DNA of 48,615 nucleotides, from NCBI GenBank assembly GCA_019112875.1, contig DXIO01000037.1, forward strand, positions 1 through 48,615. Reading direction: 5' to 3'. The position numbers and the translations under genes are program-made. The notes below the pieces were generated by a model that saw only the letters and a program-made list of their open reading frames with translations, did no database searches and was not told where the DNA came from. Below, in pieces: positions 11,287 to 19,265 of this stretch (the first letter of the stretch is position 1; every line of letters begins with the position of its first letter). This DNA is from Candidatus Aquabacterium excrementipullorum (GTDB taxonomy: Bacteria; Pseudomonadota; Gammaproteobacteria; Burkholderiales; Burkholderiaceae_C).

Positions 11287-12296
11287 CGGACAGCGCCCGA
11301 GCCATGCCGCCTGCCACCGTTCACCCGCCCGAAGCAGCGCCCCTGGATCGCCAGGTGCTGGAAGAGGCCGCGCGCTGGTACGTGCGCCTGCAGGGCGGCG
11401 ACGCCGAGGCACCCTCGCATGACAGGCGATCCTGGCAATCGTGGCTGGACGAAGCCCCGGCGCATCGGCGCGCGTGGGAGCGCGTGCGCAGCCTGGAGGC
11501 CCGCATGGGCCGTGTGCCGGCAGACCTGGCCGTGCCGGCATTGAAGGCAAGTGCTGTGCGGCCTGGCCGGCGTGTGGCGCTCAAGGCCCTGGGGCTGGCG
11601 ATCGGCGTGGGCGCCATCGGCTGGACGGTGGCCGAGCGTGCGCCGTGGCAAGGCTGGCGCGCCGACTGCCGCACCGGCACCGGTGAGCGCCGCAGCTACC
11701 GACTGGCCGATGGCTCGATGCTCGAACTCAACACTGGCAGCGCGGTGGACGTGGCCTACACCGGCCATGAGCGCCTGCTCGAGCTGTACGAGGGCGAGAT
11801 CCTCGTCAACACCCACCCCGATGGTGCGGATCGGGCGCGGCCCTTCATCGTGCACACACGGCAAGGGCGGCTCACGGCTTTGGGCACGCGCTTCATCGTG
11901 CGGCAGCTGGAGGGCGCCACACGCCTGACCGTGCTGGAGCACGCGGTGCGCGTGGAGCCGGCCGATGCGTCCGGTCAGAGCGTGCGCGTGGCGGCGGGCC
12001 AGCAGTTGCTGCTGCGCGCCAATGGGGCCGATGCGCCGCAGGCTGCGCCTGCCTATGAAGACGCCTGGTCGCGCGGCATGCTGGTGGCGCTGGACTGGCG
12101 GCTCGACGAGTTCCTGCACGAGCTGCAGCGCTACCGCCCGGGCGTGCTGAGCTGCGATGCCCATGTGGCGGGGCTGAAGGTGTCCGGCGTGTTCCGCCTG
12201 GACCAGCCCGAGGCCGTGCTGCACAACCTGAGCGGCCTGTTGCCGGTGCGGGTGCAGCGCCTGGGGCGCTGGTGGACGCGCGTGTCGCCCGCCTGA
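11283..12296 (+). CDS. FecR-family anti-sigma/signal-transducing membrane protein
   Basis: 337 residues if the GTG at 11283 is used. This GTG overlaps the sigma stop (GTGA), pointing to coupling; the ATG at 11304 is the alternative. The N-terminal cytoplasmic domain has the DUF4880-like EEAARWYVRLQGG and SWLDEAPAHRRAWERV. A single membrane segment follows (about residues 99-117, ALKALGLAIGVGAIGWTV). The periplasmic FecR domain then includes GERRSYRLADGSMLELNTGS and TALGTRFIVRQ. It should hold the sigma factor inactive or activate it, depending on contact with the receptor's periplasmic signalling domain. Confidence 0.93.
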   Translation: MTDSARAMPPATVHPPEAAPLDRQVLEEAARWYVRLQGGDAEAPSHDRRSWQSWLDEAPAHRRAWERVRSLEARMGRVPADLAVPALKASAVRPGRRVALKALGLAIGVGAIGWTVAERAPWQGWRADCRTGTGERRSYRLADGSMLELNTGSAVDVAYTGHERLLELYEGEILVNTHPDGADRARPFIVHTRQGRLTALGTRFIVRQLEGATRLTVLEHAVRVEPADASGQSVRVAAGQQLLLRANGADAPQAAPAYEDAWSRGMLVALDWRLDEFLHELQRYRPGVLSCDAHVAGLKVSGVFRLDQPEAVLHNLSGLLPVRVQRLGRWWTRVSPA

Positions 12297-12298
12297 TC

Positions 12299-12333
12299 TC
12301 CAAAAAATTTTATCCGAGGGTTGCTTTTTTCGA
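12299..12333 (+). promoter_or_regulatory. AT-rich candidate promoter for the signalling receptor
   Basis: A short AT-rich patch (ccaaaaaattttatccgagg, then a run of six T) lies between the FecR-like gene and the receptor, in DNA that is otherwise GC-rich. FecI-type systems usually place the sigma-dependent promoter here, but I cannot match it to a firm consensus. Confidence 0.28.
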
Positions 12334-12417
12334 GGCTCGTTCGGCCCACCAGGGAAGGGCGGTGTGTCCGCCTTGTGTTGTCAGCCATCCCTGCATTCGC
12401 CTCGAAAGGATTTCTCC

Positions 12418-14940
12418 ATGACCTCGCAGCGCTCCTCGCGCCTGCGCCGCGCCGCTGCGCGTGCCGCCGTTGCTTCCACCGCCACTTGCCCATCGACGCT
12501 GCGCAGCGTGTCGCAGGCCGCCTTGCATGCCGTGATGGGCGCGGCCTTGTTGTCGCCCGTGGTCTTGGGGCTGCTGGCCGGCCAGGCCATGGCGCAATCC
12601 GTGAACGACAGCCGCAGCTATAGCATCCCTGGCGGCCCGTTGGACAGGGCGCTGACGGCTTTCGCCGCCACAGCGGGCGTGATGCTGTCCTTCGATCCGG
12701 CCCAGGTGCAAGGGCTGCAATCGCCAGGTCTGCAGGGGGAGCACACGGTGTGGGGCGGCTTCTCGCAACTGCTGCAGGGCTCGGGGCTGGAGGCCCAGTC
12801 GCGTGGGCCGGGCAGCTTCGTGCTGCGCAAGTTGGCACCGTCCAGTTCGGCCGCGGACAGCGCCAACGCGCTGCCGGCCGTGACCGTGCGTGGCCGTCGT
12901 ACGTCGGAGTCCGAAGGCACGGGCTCTTACACCAGCATCGCGCCGACGACCTCGGCCACCAAGCTGGGCCTGACTTTGCGCGAGACGCCCCAATCGGTCA
13001 CCGTGGTCACCAGGCAGCGCATGGAAGACCAGGGCATCACCCAGCTGCAGGACGTGATGCGCCAGACCACCGGCCTGACCTTCGTGCAGTCCGGCAGCCA
13101 GGGCAGCGACAACAACGCCGTGTACGCCCGCGGCTTCGAGGTGGACAACTACCAGGTCGATGGCATCCCGCAACTGAGCAACTGGCTGACGCAGACAGCC
13201 GACATGTTCGCCTACGACCGTGTCGAGGTGATCCGTGGCGCCAACGGCCTGACCAACGGGGTGGGCTCGCCCGCGGCCACCATCAATCTGGTGCGCAAGC
13301 GCCCCTTCGCCGATTTCCAGGCTTCGGTGACGGGCACGGTCGGCTCTTGGGACAAGCGCCGCGTCGAGGCGGACATCTCCAGCCCGCTCAATACCAGCGG
13401 CAGTGTGCGTGGCCGTGTGGCCGTGGCGGTGCAGGAAAACGAATCCTGGATGGACCGCGAGAAGGAGGAGAAGCGCCTGTTCTACGGCATCGTCGAGGCC
13501 GACCTGCAAGCGGGCACCAAGCTGTCGGCCGGGCTGGAGTACCAGAAGCACGATGCCGACCAGAACGCGCGCGCCGGCCTGCCGCTGTTCTTCAGCGATG
13601 GCACGCCTTCACACCTGTCGCGCTCGCTGAGCGCGGCGACGAACTGGTCCTATTCCCACCAGACGCAGAAGCAGTACTTCGTGTCGCTGGACCACCAGTT
13701 CGATTCGGGCTGGGCGGTGCGCGCGAACTTCAACCAGGCCAGCCGTGGCTATGACGACGTCATCGGCTACGCCATCTACCAGACCCCTGACCGCGTGACC
13801 GGCTCAGGCCTGGGTGTCTATGGCAACAAGTGGAACTCGTCGCCCACCCAGCGTGCACTGGACCTGTACGCCAGCGGCCCCTTCGAGTTGTTCGGCCGCC
13901 AGCACGAGCTGGTGGCGGGCTACAACGTCTCGCGCACCACCTACAACGCCCCCGGTTACGGTGGCTGGCGCGTGCTGGCCGATGCCGTGCCCAATGTGTT
14001 CGATTGGGATGGCAGTACACCGGCGATCGCGCCCTTCGTCGAGCAGAGCATGACGCACTTCGCCGAGCGTCAGTCGGGCTGGTACTCCACCGTGCGCCTC
14101 AAGCCGGCGGATGGCGTGGCCGTGATCGTGGGCGCGCGCGTCACCGACTGGGACCGCAGCACCCATGACACCTACTACGACGGCAGCGCGCCATCGTCGG
14201 CCAGCCAGCGTGAGCGAGGCGAGGTCACACCCTATGCCGGCCTGGTGGTGGACGTGACGCCGCAGTGGTCGGTCTACGGCAGCTACACCGGCATCTTCAA
14301 GCCGCAGGACAAGATGGCCTCGGAGACCGAGTACCTGGCGCCTCTCAAGGGCAAGGCCTATGAATTGGGTACCAAGGGGGCCTTCTTCAAGGACCGTCTG
14401 AACGTGAGTCTGGCGGTGTTCGAGATCCACCAGGACAACTTCGCGGTGGAGGACGCCACGGCCTTGCCGCTGAGCAATGGCAACCAGCCCTACGTGGCCG
14501 TGCCGGGCACCGTCACCCGTGGCTACGAGGCCGAGGTGTCGGGCGAGGTGAGCCGTGGCTGGCAGCTGTCGGCGGGCTACACCTTCTCCAAGTCGCGTGA
14601 CCGCGAGGGCGAACTGCTGAACACCAATGTGCCGCAGCAGCAGTTCAAGCTGTTCAGCAGCTACCGCTTGGCCCAGGTGGGGCGTGGCCTGACGGTGGGC
14701 GGTGGCGTGGTCTACCTGAGCGAAGCCTACACCGATGGCCTGGGCCCGGGATGGAGCCATCGCTTCACGCAGCCGGCCTATGCCGTGCTGGACCTGATGG
14801 CGCGCTACCCCTTCAGCGACAAGCTGTCGGCCAGCGTGAACCTGGGCAACGCCTTCAACAAGACGTACTACACCTCGACCTCGTCGACGTACTACGGCGC
14901 GCCGCGCAACGTGAACCTCACCGTCAAGTACCAGTTCTGA
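12418..14940 (+). CDS. TonB-dependent siderophore receptor with N-terminal signalling (STN) domain, FpvA/FecA type
   Basis: 840 residues. The start is set by gaaagga (12404-12410) before ATG 12418. A long signal region ends near residue 60 (GQAMA then QSVND). Residues ~63-120 form the STN domain (YSIPGGPLDRALTAFAATAG), which contacts FecR in the periplasm. The plug begins around ALPAVTVRGRR and has LRETPQSVTVVTRQRM and YDRVEVIRGANGL. The beta-barrel ends in VNLTVKYQF with the terminal Phe typical of outer-membrane proteins. Substrate is a ferric siderophore not identifiable from sequence. Gene order sigma, FecR, receptor supports surface signalling. It is paralogous to the receptor at 15052. 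Confidence 0.95.
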   Translation: MTSQRSSRLRRAAARAAVASTATCPSTLRSVSQAALHAVMGAALLSPVVLGLLAGQAMAQSVNDSRSYSIPGGPLDRALTAFAATAGVMLSFDPAQVQGLQSPGLQGEHTVWGGFSQLLQGSGLEAQSRGPGSFVLRKLAPSSSAADSANALPAVTVRGRRTSESEGTGSYTSIAPTTSATKLGLTLRETPQSVTVVTRQRMEDQGITQLQDVMRQTTGLTFVQSGSQGSDNNAVYARGFEVDNYQVDGIPQLSNWLTQTADMFAYDRVEVIRGANGLTNGVGSPAATINLVRKRPFADFQASVTGTVGSWDKRRVEADISSPLNTSGSVRGRVAVAVQENESWMDREKEEKRLFYGIVEADLQAGTKLSAGLEYQKHDADQNARAGLPLFFSDGTPSHLSRSLSAATNWSYSHQTQKQYFVSLDHQFDSGWAVRANFNQASRGYDDVIGYAIYQTPDRVTGSGLGVYGNKWNSSPTQRALDLYASGPFELFGRQHELVAGYNVSRTTYNAPGYGGWRVLADAVPNVFDWDGSTPAIAPFVEQSMTHFAERQSGWYSTVRLKPADGVAVIVGARVTDWDRSTHDTYYDGSAPSSASQRERGEVTPYAGLVVDVTPQWSVYGSYTGIFKPQDKMASETEYLAPLKGKAYELGTKGAFFKDRLNVSLAVFEIHQDNFAVEDATALPLSNGNQPYVAVPGTVTRGYEAEVSGEVSRGWQLSAGYTFSKSRDREGELLNTNVPQQQFKLFSSYRLAQVGRGLTVGGGVVYLSEAYTDGLGPGWSHRFTQPAYAVLDLMARYPFSDKLSASVNLGNAFNKTYYTSTSSTYYGAPRNVNLTVKYQF

Positions 14941-15006
14941 CGGCTGCCCTGATTGCCCCGCTGGCACCCCGGGAATCGTTCATGTTTGTTCACACATGTA
15001 TACAAT

Positions 15007-15025
15007 GCGAATGAGTATCAATTGC
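15007..15025 (+). promoter_or_regulatory. Fur-box-like site upstream of the second receptor
   Basis: gcgaatgagtatcaattgc agrees with 12 of 19 positions of the Fur consensus. It sits inside a wider imperfect dyad (aatgcgaatga...tatcaattgcaatt, 15004-15029) of the type common before iron-uptake genes in Burkholderiales. Confidence 0.7.
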
Positions 15026-15051
15026 AATTAAGTCAAAAGACGTTGTCGCGT

Positions 15052-17340
15052 ATGTGCATGAACTTCAACAAGGTGCCCGCTTCGCTGGCTTCAAGGAGCC
15101 GCCCGGGGCGCTTCACCCTCAACATCGTGGCCGCAGCGGCTGCGCACATGCTGCTCATGGGGGCCGTCCAGGCGCAGTCCCAGGCGGTTGATGCCAGCCA
15201 AGAGGCGCAGCAGTCCCTGCCGGCGCTGAAGGTGACCGCCAAGCGCGGCCCGACCACCACGGAAGGCAGCGGCTCTTACACCACCACAGCCCCGGTATCG
15301 ACAGCGACCAAGCTGGGCCTGTCCCTGCGCGAAACGCCCCAGTCCATCTCGGTGATCACGCGTGAGCGCATGGACGAGATGGGTCTGCAGAACCTCACGG
15401 ACGTCATCAACGCCACGCCGGGCGTCTTCGCCCAGGCTCTGGACGAGCGCGTGAGCTACTTCTCGCGCGGCTACACCATCACCAACTTCCAGGTCGATGG
15501 CATGCTCAACACCTTCGGTGGCAGCATGAAGGCCAATGGCGACAACGTCGTCTACGACCGCATCGAGATCATCCGCGGCGCCACCGGTCTGACCACGGGC
15601 GCGGGCGATCCGTCGGCCACCATCAACCAGATCCGCAAGATGCCCACCATGACCTTCCAGGGGCATGCGGCCGTGCGCGTGGGCAGCTTCAACCTGCGCC
15701 GGGCCGAGGCGGACATCAGCGGACCCATCGCCTTCGACGGCAAGGTCCGTGGCCGCCTGGTGGTGGCCAAGCAGAAGAGCGATTCCTTCCGCGACTTCTA
15801 CAAGGAAGACCGCACCGTGGCTTACGGCGTGCTCGAGGCCGATCTGGGCCCCGACACCACGGTGAGCGTCGGCCACGAATACCAGGCCCCCAAGACCTCC
15901 GGCGTGAGCTGGGGCACGGTGGTGTACTGGAACGCCGATGGCAGCGTGGCCAACCTGCCGCGTTCGACCAACTACAGCGCGTCCTGGAGCAGCTGGCCGC
16001 TGGTCGAGAACAAGACCTTCGCCACGCTCAAGCATGACTTCGGCGGCGGCTGGGGCCTGCGCGCCGCCTACACCCACAGCCAGCGCGACACCAACGGCAA
16101 GGTCTGGTTCGGCGGCAACGGCAATCCGCGCCCGGACGGCACGGGCATCACCGCCTGGACCAGCCACTTCGTCTATGACGAAAGCATGGACGTGCTGGAC
16201 TTGAACCTTGACGGCAAGTTCGGCCTGTTCGGCCGCAAGCACGAGGTGGTCGCGGGCTGGGGCAAGTCGATCCGCGAAGGCTATAGCCCCCGCATCGTGA
16301 CGCCCGCCATGCCGGCCAGCTACACCAACGTGCCCGACTGGCGCAACTGGACGGGCGACGTGGCGGAGTTTCCGACCACGGTGCAGCCCTTCCCGTCGAG
16401 CATCGCGCGGCTGGACCAATCGGCCGCGTTCGTGGCCACACGCCTGAACTGGACGGACCGCGTGAAGACGGTGCTGGGCGCACGCTACAGCAACTGGAAG
16501 ACCAACACGCGAAACTTCAACGCCACCACCGGTGCGCCGACCACGACCACGGGCTACGAGGTCAACGACGTGTTCACGCCGTATGCCGGCCTGCTGGTCG
16601 ACGTGAGCAAGGAGTTCACCGTGTACACCAGCTACACGGACATCTTCCAGCCGCAGAACTACCGCGACAAGAACGGCACCTACCTGGACCCGGTGGTGGG
16701 CAAGAGCTACGAGGTGGGCCTCAAGGGCGAGCACTTCGACAAGCGCCTGAACACCAGCATCGCCTTTTTCAAGAGCCAGAAGGACAACGTGGCCGAGGTG
16801 GACGATTCGGTGCCGAGCACGGTCAATGCCGGCAGCGGCGCCTACAAATCGACGGGCAAGGGCAACAAGGTCGATGGTGTCGAGCTGGAAGCCTCGGGCC
16901 AGGTCACGCCGCGCTGGAACCTGGGGGGTGGCTACAGCTACACGCGTTCACGCGATGCCAAGGGCCAGCCGATCAACACGATCATGCCGCGCAACCTGTT
17001 CAAGGTGTTCACCAGCTATCGCCTCGACGGCACGCTGCAGGGGCTCACGGTGGGTGGCGGCCTGAACTACCAGAGCACGATCTGGGTGAACGCGCAGCGC
17101 CCCAACGGCACGCTCAACCCCGATGGCTCGCCCGCCGGTTTCGTCACCGCCCGCATGGAGCAAAAGAGCTACGTGCTGGCCAGCCTGATGGCCAGCTACA
17201 AGGTGCGCGACGACATCACTGTGGGCCTGAACGTGAACAACCTGTTCGACAAGCACTACTACAACCGCGTCGGCTTCTACAACGGCGTGTACTGGGGCGA
17301 ACCGCGCACGGTGAGTCTGTCGGCGAAGTACTCGTTCTGA
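15052..17340 (+). CDS. TonB-dependent siderophore receptor without signalling domain
   Basis: 762 residues if ATG 15052 is used; ATG 15058 (MNFNKVP) is equally possible. No good Shine-Dalgarno precedes either, and the longer frame would read through the Fur-like site. The signal peptide ends near GAVQA. There is no STN domain; the plug starts with LPALKVTAKRG and LSLRETPQSISVITRERM, then YDRIEIIRGATGLTTGAGDP. The barrel ends VSLSAKYSF. The plug sequence is clearly related to the first receptor, suggesting duplication and loss or gain of the signalling domain. It resembles FhuE/FpvA-type receptors; the substrate is unknown. Confidence 0.94.
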   Translation: MCMNFNKVPASLASRSRPGRFTLNIVAAAAAHMLLMGAVQAQSQAVDASQEAQQSLPALKVTAKRGPTTTEGSGSYTTTAPVSTATKLGLSLRETPQSISVITRERMDEMGLQNLTDVINATPGVFAQALDERVSYFSRGYTITNFQVDGMLNTFGGSMKANGDNVVYDRIEIIRGATGLTTGAGDPSATINQIRKMPTMTFQGHAAVRVGSFNLRRAEADISGPIAFDGKVRGRLVVAKQKSDSFRDFYKEDRTVAYGVLEADLGPDTTVSVGHEYQAPKTSGVSWGTVVYWNADGSVANLPRSTNYSASWSSWPLVENKTFATLKHDFGGGWGLRAAYTHSQRDTNGKVWFGGNGNPRPDGTGITAWTSHFVYDESMDVLDLNLDGKFGLFGRKHEVVAGWGKSIREGYSPRIVTPAMPASYTNVPDWRNWTGDVAEFPTTVQPFPSSIARLDQSAAFVATRLNWTDRVKTVLGARYSNWKTNTRNFNATTGAPTTTTGYEVNDVFTPYAGLLVDVSKEFTVYTSYTDIFQPQNYRDKNGTYLDPVVGKSYEVGLKGEHFDKRLNTSIAFFKSQKDNVAEVDDSVPSTVNAGSGAYKSTGKGNKVDGVELEASGQVTPRWNLGGGYSYTRSRDAKGQPINTIMPRNLFKVFTSYRLDGTLQGLTVGGGLNYQSTIWVNAQRPNGTLNPDGSPAGFVTARMEQKSYVLASLMASYKVRDDITVGLNVNNLFDKHYYNRVGFYNGVYWGEPRTVSLSAKYSF

Positions 17341-17377
17341 CTTTGCGGACAGGCATTGTTCATTGTTGATTCATAAT

Positions 17378-17396
17378 TGAAATAAGAATCATTTGA
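17378..17396 (+). promoter_or_regulatory. Weak Fur-box-like site before the DUF4198-RND gene run
   Basis: tgaaataagaatcatttga keeps the aatcatt half-site and matches about 11 of 19 consensus positions. It lies in an AT-rich gap with a good -10-like cataat at 17372-17377, 58 bases before the DUF4198 start. It is weaker than the other three sites but placed as expected. Confidence 0.5.
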
Positions 17397-17453
17397 AATT
17401 TGTGGTGCCTGTGATGGGCGCCGCTTTTCTTTCCGTTCAACCCAAGGAACACC

Positions 17454-18095
17454 ATGAAGCGTTTCGCCTCTTTCAAGCCGCTGCTGCTGGCTACCGCCCT
17501 GATCTCCGCCTCCGCCCAGGCCCACTTCGTGTGGCTGGAGCCGGGCGCCACGCCGGGTGAGTCCAAGGCCTACTTCGGCGAGTGGGCCGACGACGTGCGC
17601 GAGACCGAATCGGGCTACCTGAAGCTGCTGACCGCGCCCCGTGGCGTGGCCGCCGATGAGAAGTCCGTCAGCGTGACGCGTGCCAACGACCACCTGACCC
17701 TGAAGGGCCCGGCCACCGGCGACGCCCGGCTGGTCACCGGCTACCTCAACGACAAGGGCGTGCTGAGCCTGTACCAGCCCAAGAGCGGCCGCACCGAGAC
17801 TGCTGCGCGCCATGCGCTGGAACTGGTGCCCACCGCCGCCAACAGCAACAGCTTCACGCTGCTGCTCAACGGCAAGCCGCTGCCCTCGAAGGAAGTGGTC
17901 GTGTTCGGCCCGCCCAAGTGGAGCAAGACCTTCCACACCGACAAGGAAGGCCGCGTGACGCTGGCCACGCCCTGGCCCGGCCAGTACGTGGTTGAAGTGG
18001 GCCACCTGGACAAAGACGCCGGTGGCCAGTGGGATGGCAAGCCCTACACGCAGACCCGCCACGTTTCGACGCTGACCTTCCAGGTGGCGCCCTGA
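17454..18095 (+). CDS. Periplasmic DUF4198-family protein
   Basis: 213 residues. A clear signal peptide (MKRFASFKPLLLATALISAS) ends at AQA, so the mature protein would begin with His (HFVWLEPG), a feature shared with many DUF4198 proteins. The rest looks like beta-sandwich sequence, ending in PGQYVVEVGHLDKDAGGQWDG. DUF4198 proteins are periplasmic and often sit near metal or TonB-dependent transport genes; some are linked to nickel or cobalt uptake. Here it lies between a ferric-siderophore receptor and an RND efflux system, and its stop overlaps the adaptor start by one base (TGATG). A metal- or ligand-binding role is inference. Confidence 0.82.
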   Translation: MKRFASFKPLLLATALISASAQAHFVWLEPGATPGESKAYFGEWADDVRETESGYLKLLTAPRGVAADEKSVSVTRANDHLTLKGPATGDARLVTGYLNDKGVLSLYQPKSGRTETAARHALELVPTAANSNSFTLLLNGKPLPSKEVVVFGPPKWSKTFHTDKEGRVTLATPWPGQYVVEVGHLDKDAGGQWDGKPYTQTRHVSTLTFQVAP

Positions 18096-19252
18096 TGACC
18101 GTGCCGGCCCGCAAAACGGCCCACAAAAGGCCGGCCGCACGCCTGGCGCTGGGTGCGCTGGTCGTGGGGGCTGGCGCATTGAGCTTTTACGTCTGGAAGG
18201 GGCAGGCTGCCCCGGTGGCCGACATCAATGTCTGGGCCGGCCCCGTGCCGGTGCGGGTGGTGGCGGCCACGCAGGACGACCTGGACCTGTGGGTCAAGGC
18301 CGTCGGCACCGTCACGCCGTACAACACGGTGACGGTGCGCCCGCGCGTGGCCGGGCAACTGGCGCGCGTGCATTTCAAGGAAGGCCAGCAGGTCGCCGCA
18401 GGCCAGTTGCTGGCCGAGATCGACCCCGAGCCGCTGCGCGTGAAGCTCGCGCAGGCGCAGGGCGTGCAGGCGCAGAACCTGGCCCAGCTCAAGAACGCCG
18501 AAGACGAGCTGGCCACCTATAAGGGCCTGTTCGAGAAGGACTCGATCGCGCGCCAACTGGTGGACCGCCAGGCCGCGCTGGTCAACCAGCTGCGCGGCAC
18601 GCGCCAGTCTGATCAGGCCCAGGTGGACGAGGCCAAGTTGCAGCTCTCGTACACGCGCATCGTGGCGCCCATCGCCGGCCGCATCGGCTTGCGCCAGCTG
18701 GATGCCGGCAACCTGGTCGCGGCCGACACCGGCAATGGCCAGGCGCTGACCACGATCACGCAGACACGCCCGATCAACGTGAGCTTCAACCTGCCCGATG
18801 CGCAGGTGGCCGCCGTGCGTGAATCGCACGCGGCCGGCAAGCCGCTGGTGGTGGAGGTGTGGGACCGCGGCGAGACCCGCAGGCTGGCCGCCGGCCTGCT
18901 GGACACGCTGGACAACCAGATCGACACGCCCACCGGCACGCTCAAGCTCAAGGCCCGTTTCGACAACGCGGACGACGGCCTGTTCCCGAACCAGTTCGTC
19001 AACGTGCGCCTGCAGGCGCGCCAGCTCGCCAAGGCCGTGACCATCGTGGCCGACGCGGTGCAGCACGGCTCCAAGGGCGACTACGTCTACGTGGTGCAGG
19101 ACGGCAAGGCGAAGGTGCGCCCGGTGACGCTGGGCCCCGCCTCGGGTGACCGCGTCGCCGTGAGCCAGGGCCTGGCCGCGGGCGACAAGGTCGTGCTCGA
19201 AGGCCTGGACCGCCTGAAAGACGGCAAGCCCGTGACGCTGCAGGGCGGCTGA
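18095..19252 (+). CDS. RND efflux periplasmic adaptor (MdtA-like membrane fusion protein)
   Basis: 385 residues from ATG 18095, which overlaps the upstream stop. An N-terminal membrane anchor (about residues 13-33) precedes the lipoyl/hairpin region: [31 protein letters not shown], a coiled-coil hairpin, and [25 protein letters not shown] beta-barrel domain follows. The protein links the inner-membrane pump to the outer-membrane channel. MdtA/MuxA-type adaptors go with two different RND subunits, which is what follows here. Confidence 0.93.
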   Translation: MTVPARKTAHKRPAARLALGALVVGAGALSFYVWKGQAAPVADINVWAGPVPVRVVAATQDDLDLWVKAVGTVTPYNTVTVRPRVAGQLARVHFKEGQQVAAGQLLAEIDPEPLRVKLAQAQGVQAQNLAQLKNAEDELATYKGLFEKDSIARQLVDRQAALVNQLRGTRQSDQAQVDEAKLQLSYTRIVAPIAGRIGLRQLDAGNLVAADTGNGQALTTITQTRPINVSFNLPDAQVAAVRESHAAGKPLVVEVWDRGETRRLAAGLLDTLDNQIDTPTGTLKLKARFDNADDGLFPNQFVNVRLQARQLAKAVTIVADAVQHGSKGDYVYVVQDGKAKVRPVTLGPASGDRVAVSQGLAAGDKVVLEGLDRLKDGKPVTLQGG

Positions 19253-19265
19253 AGTTGTTGATCCG

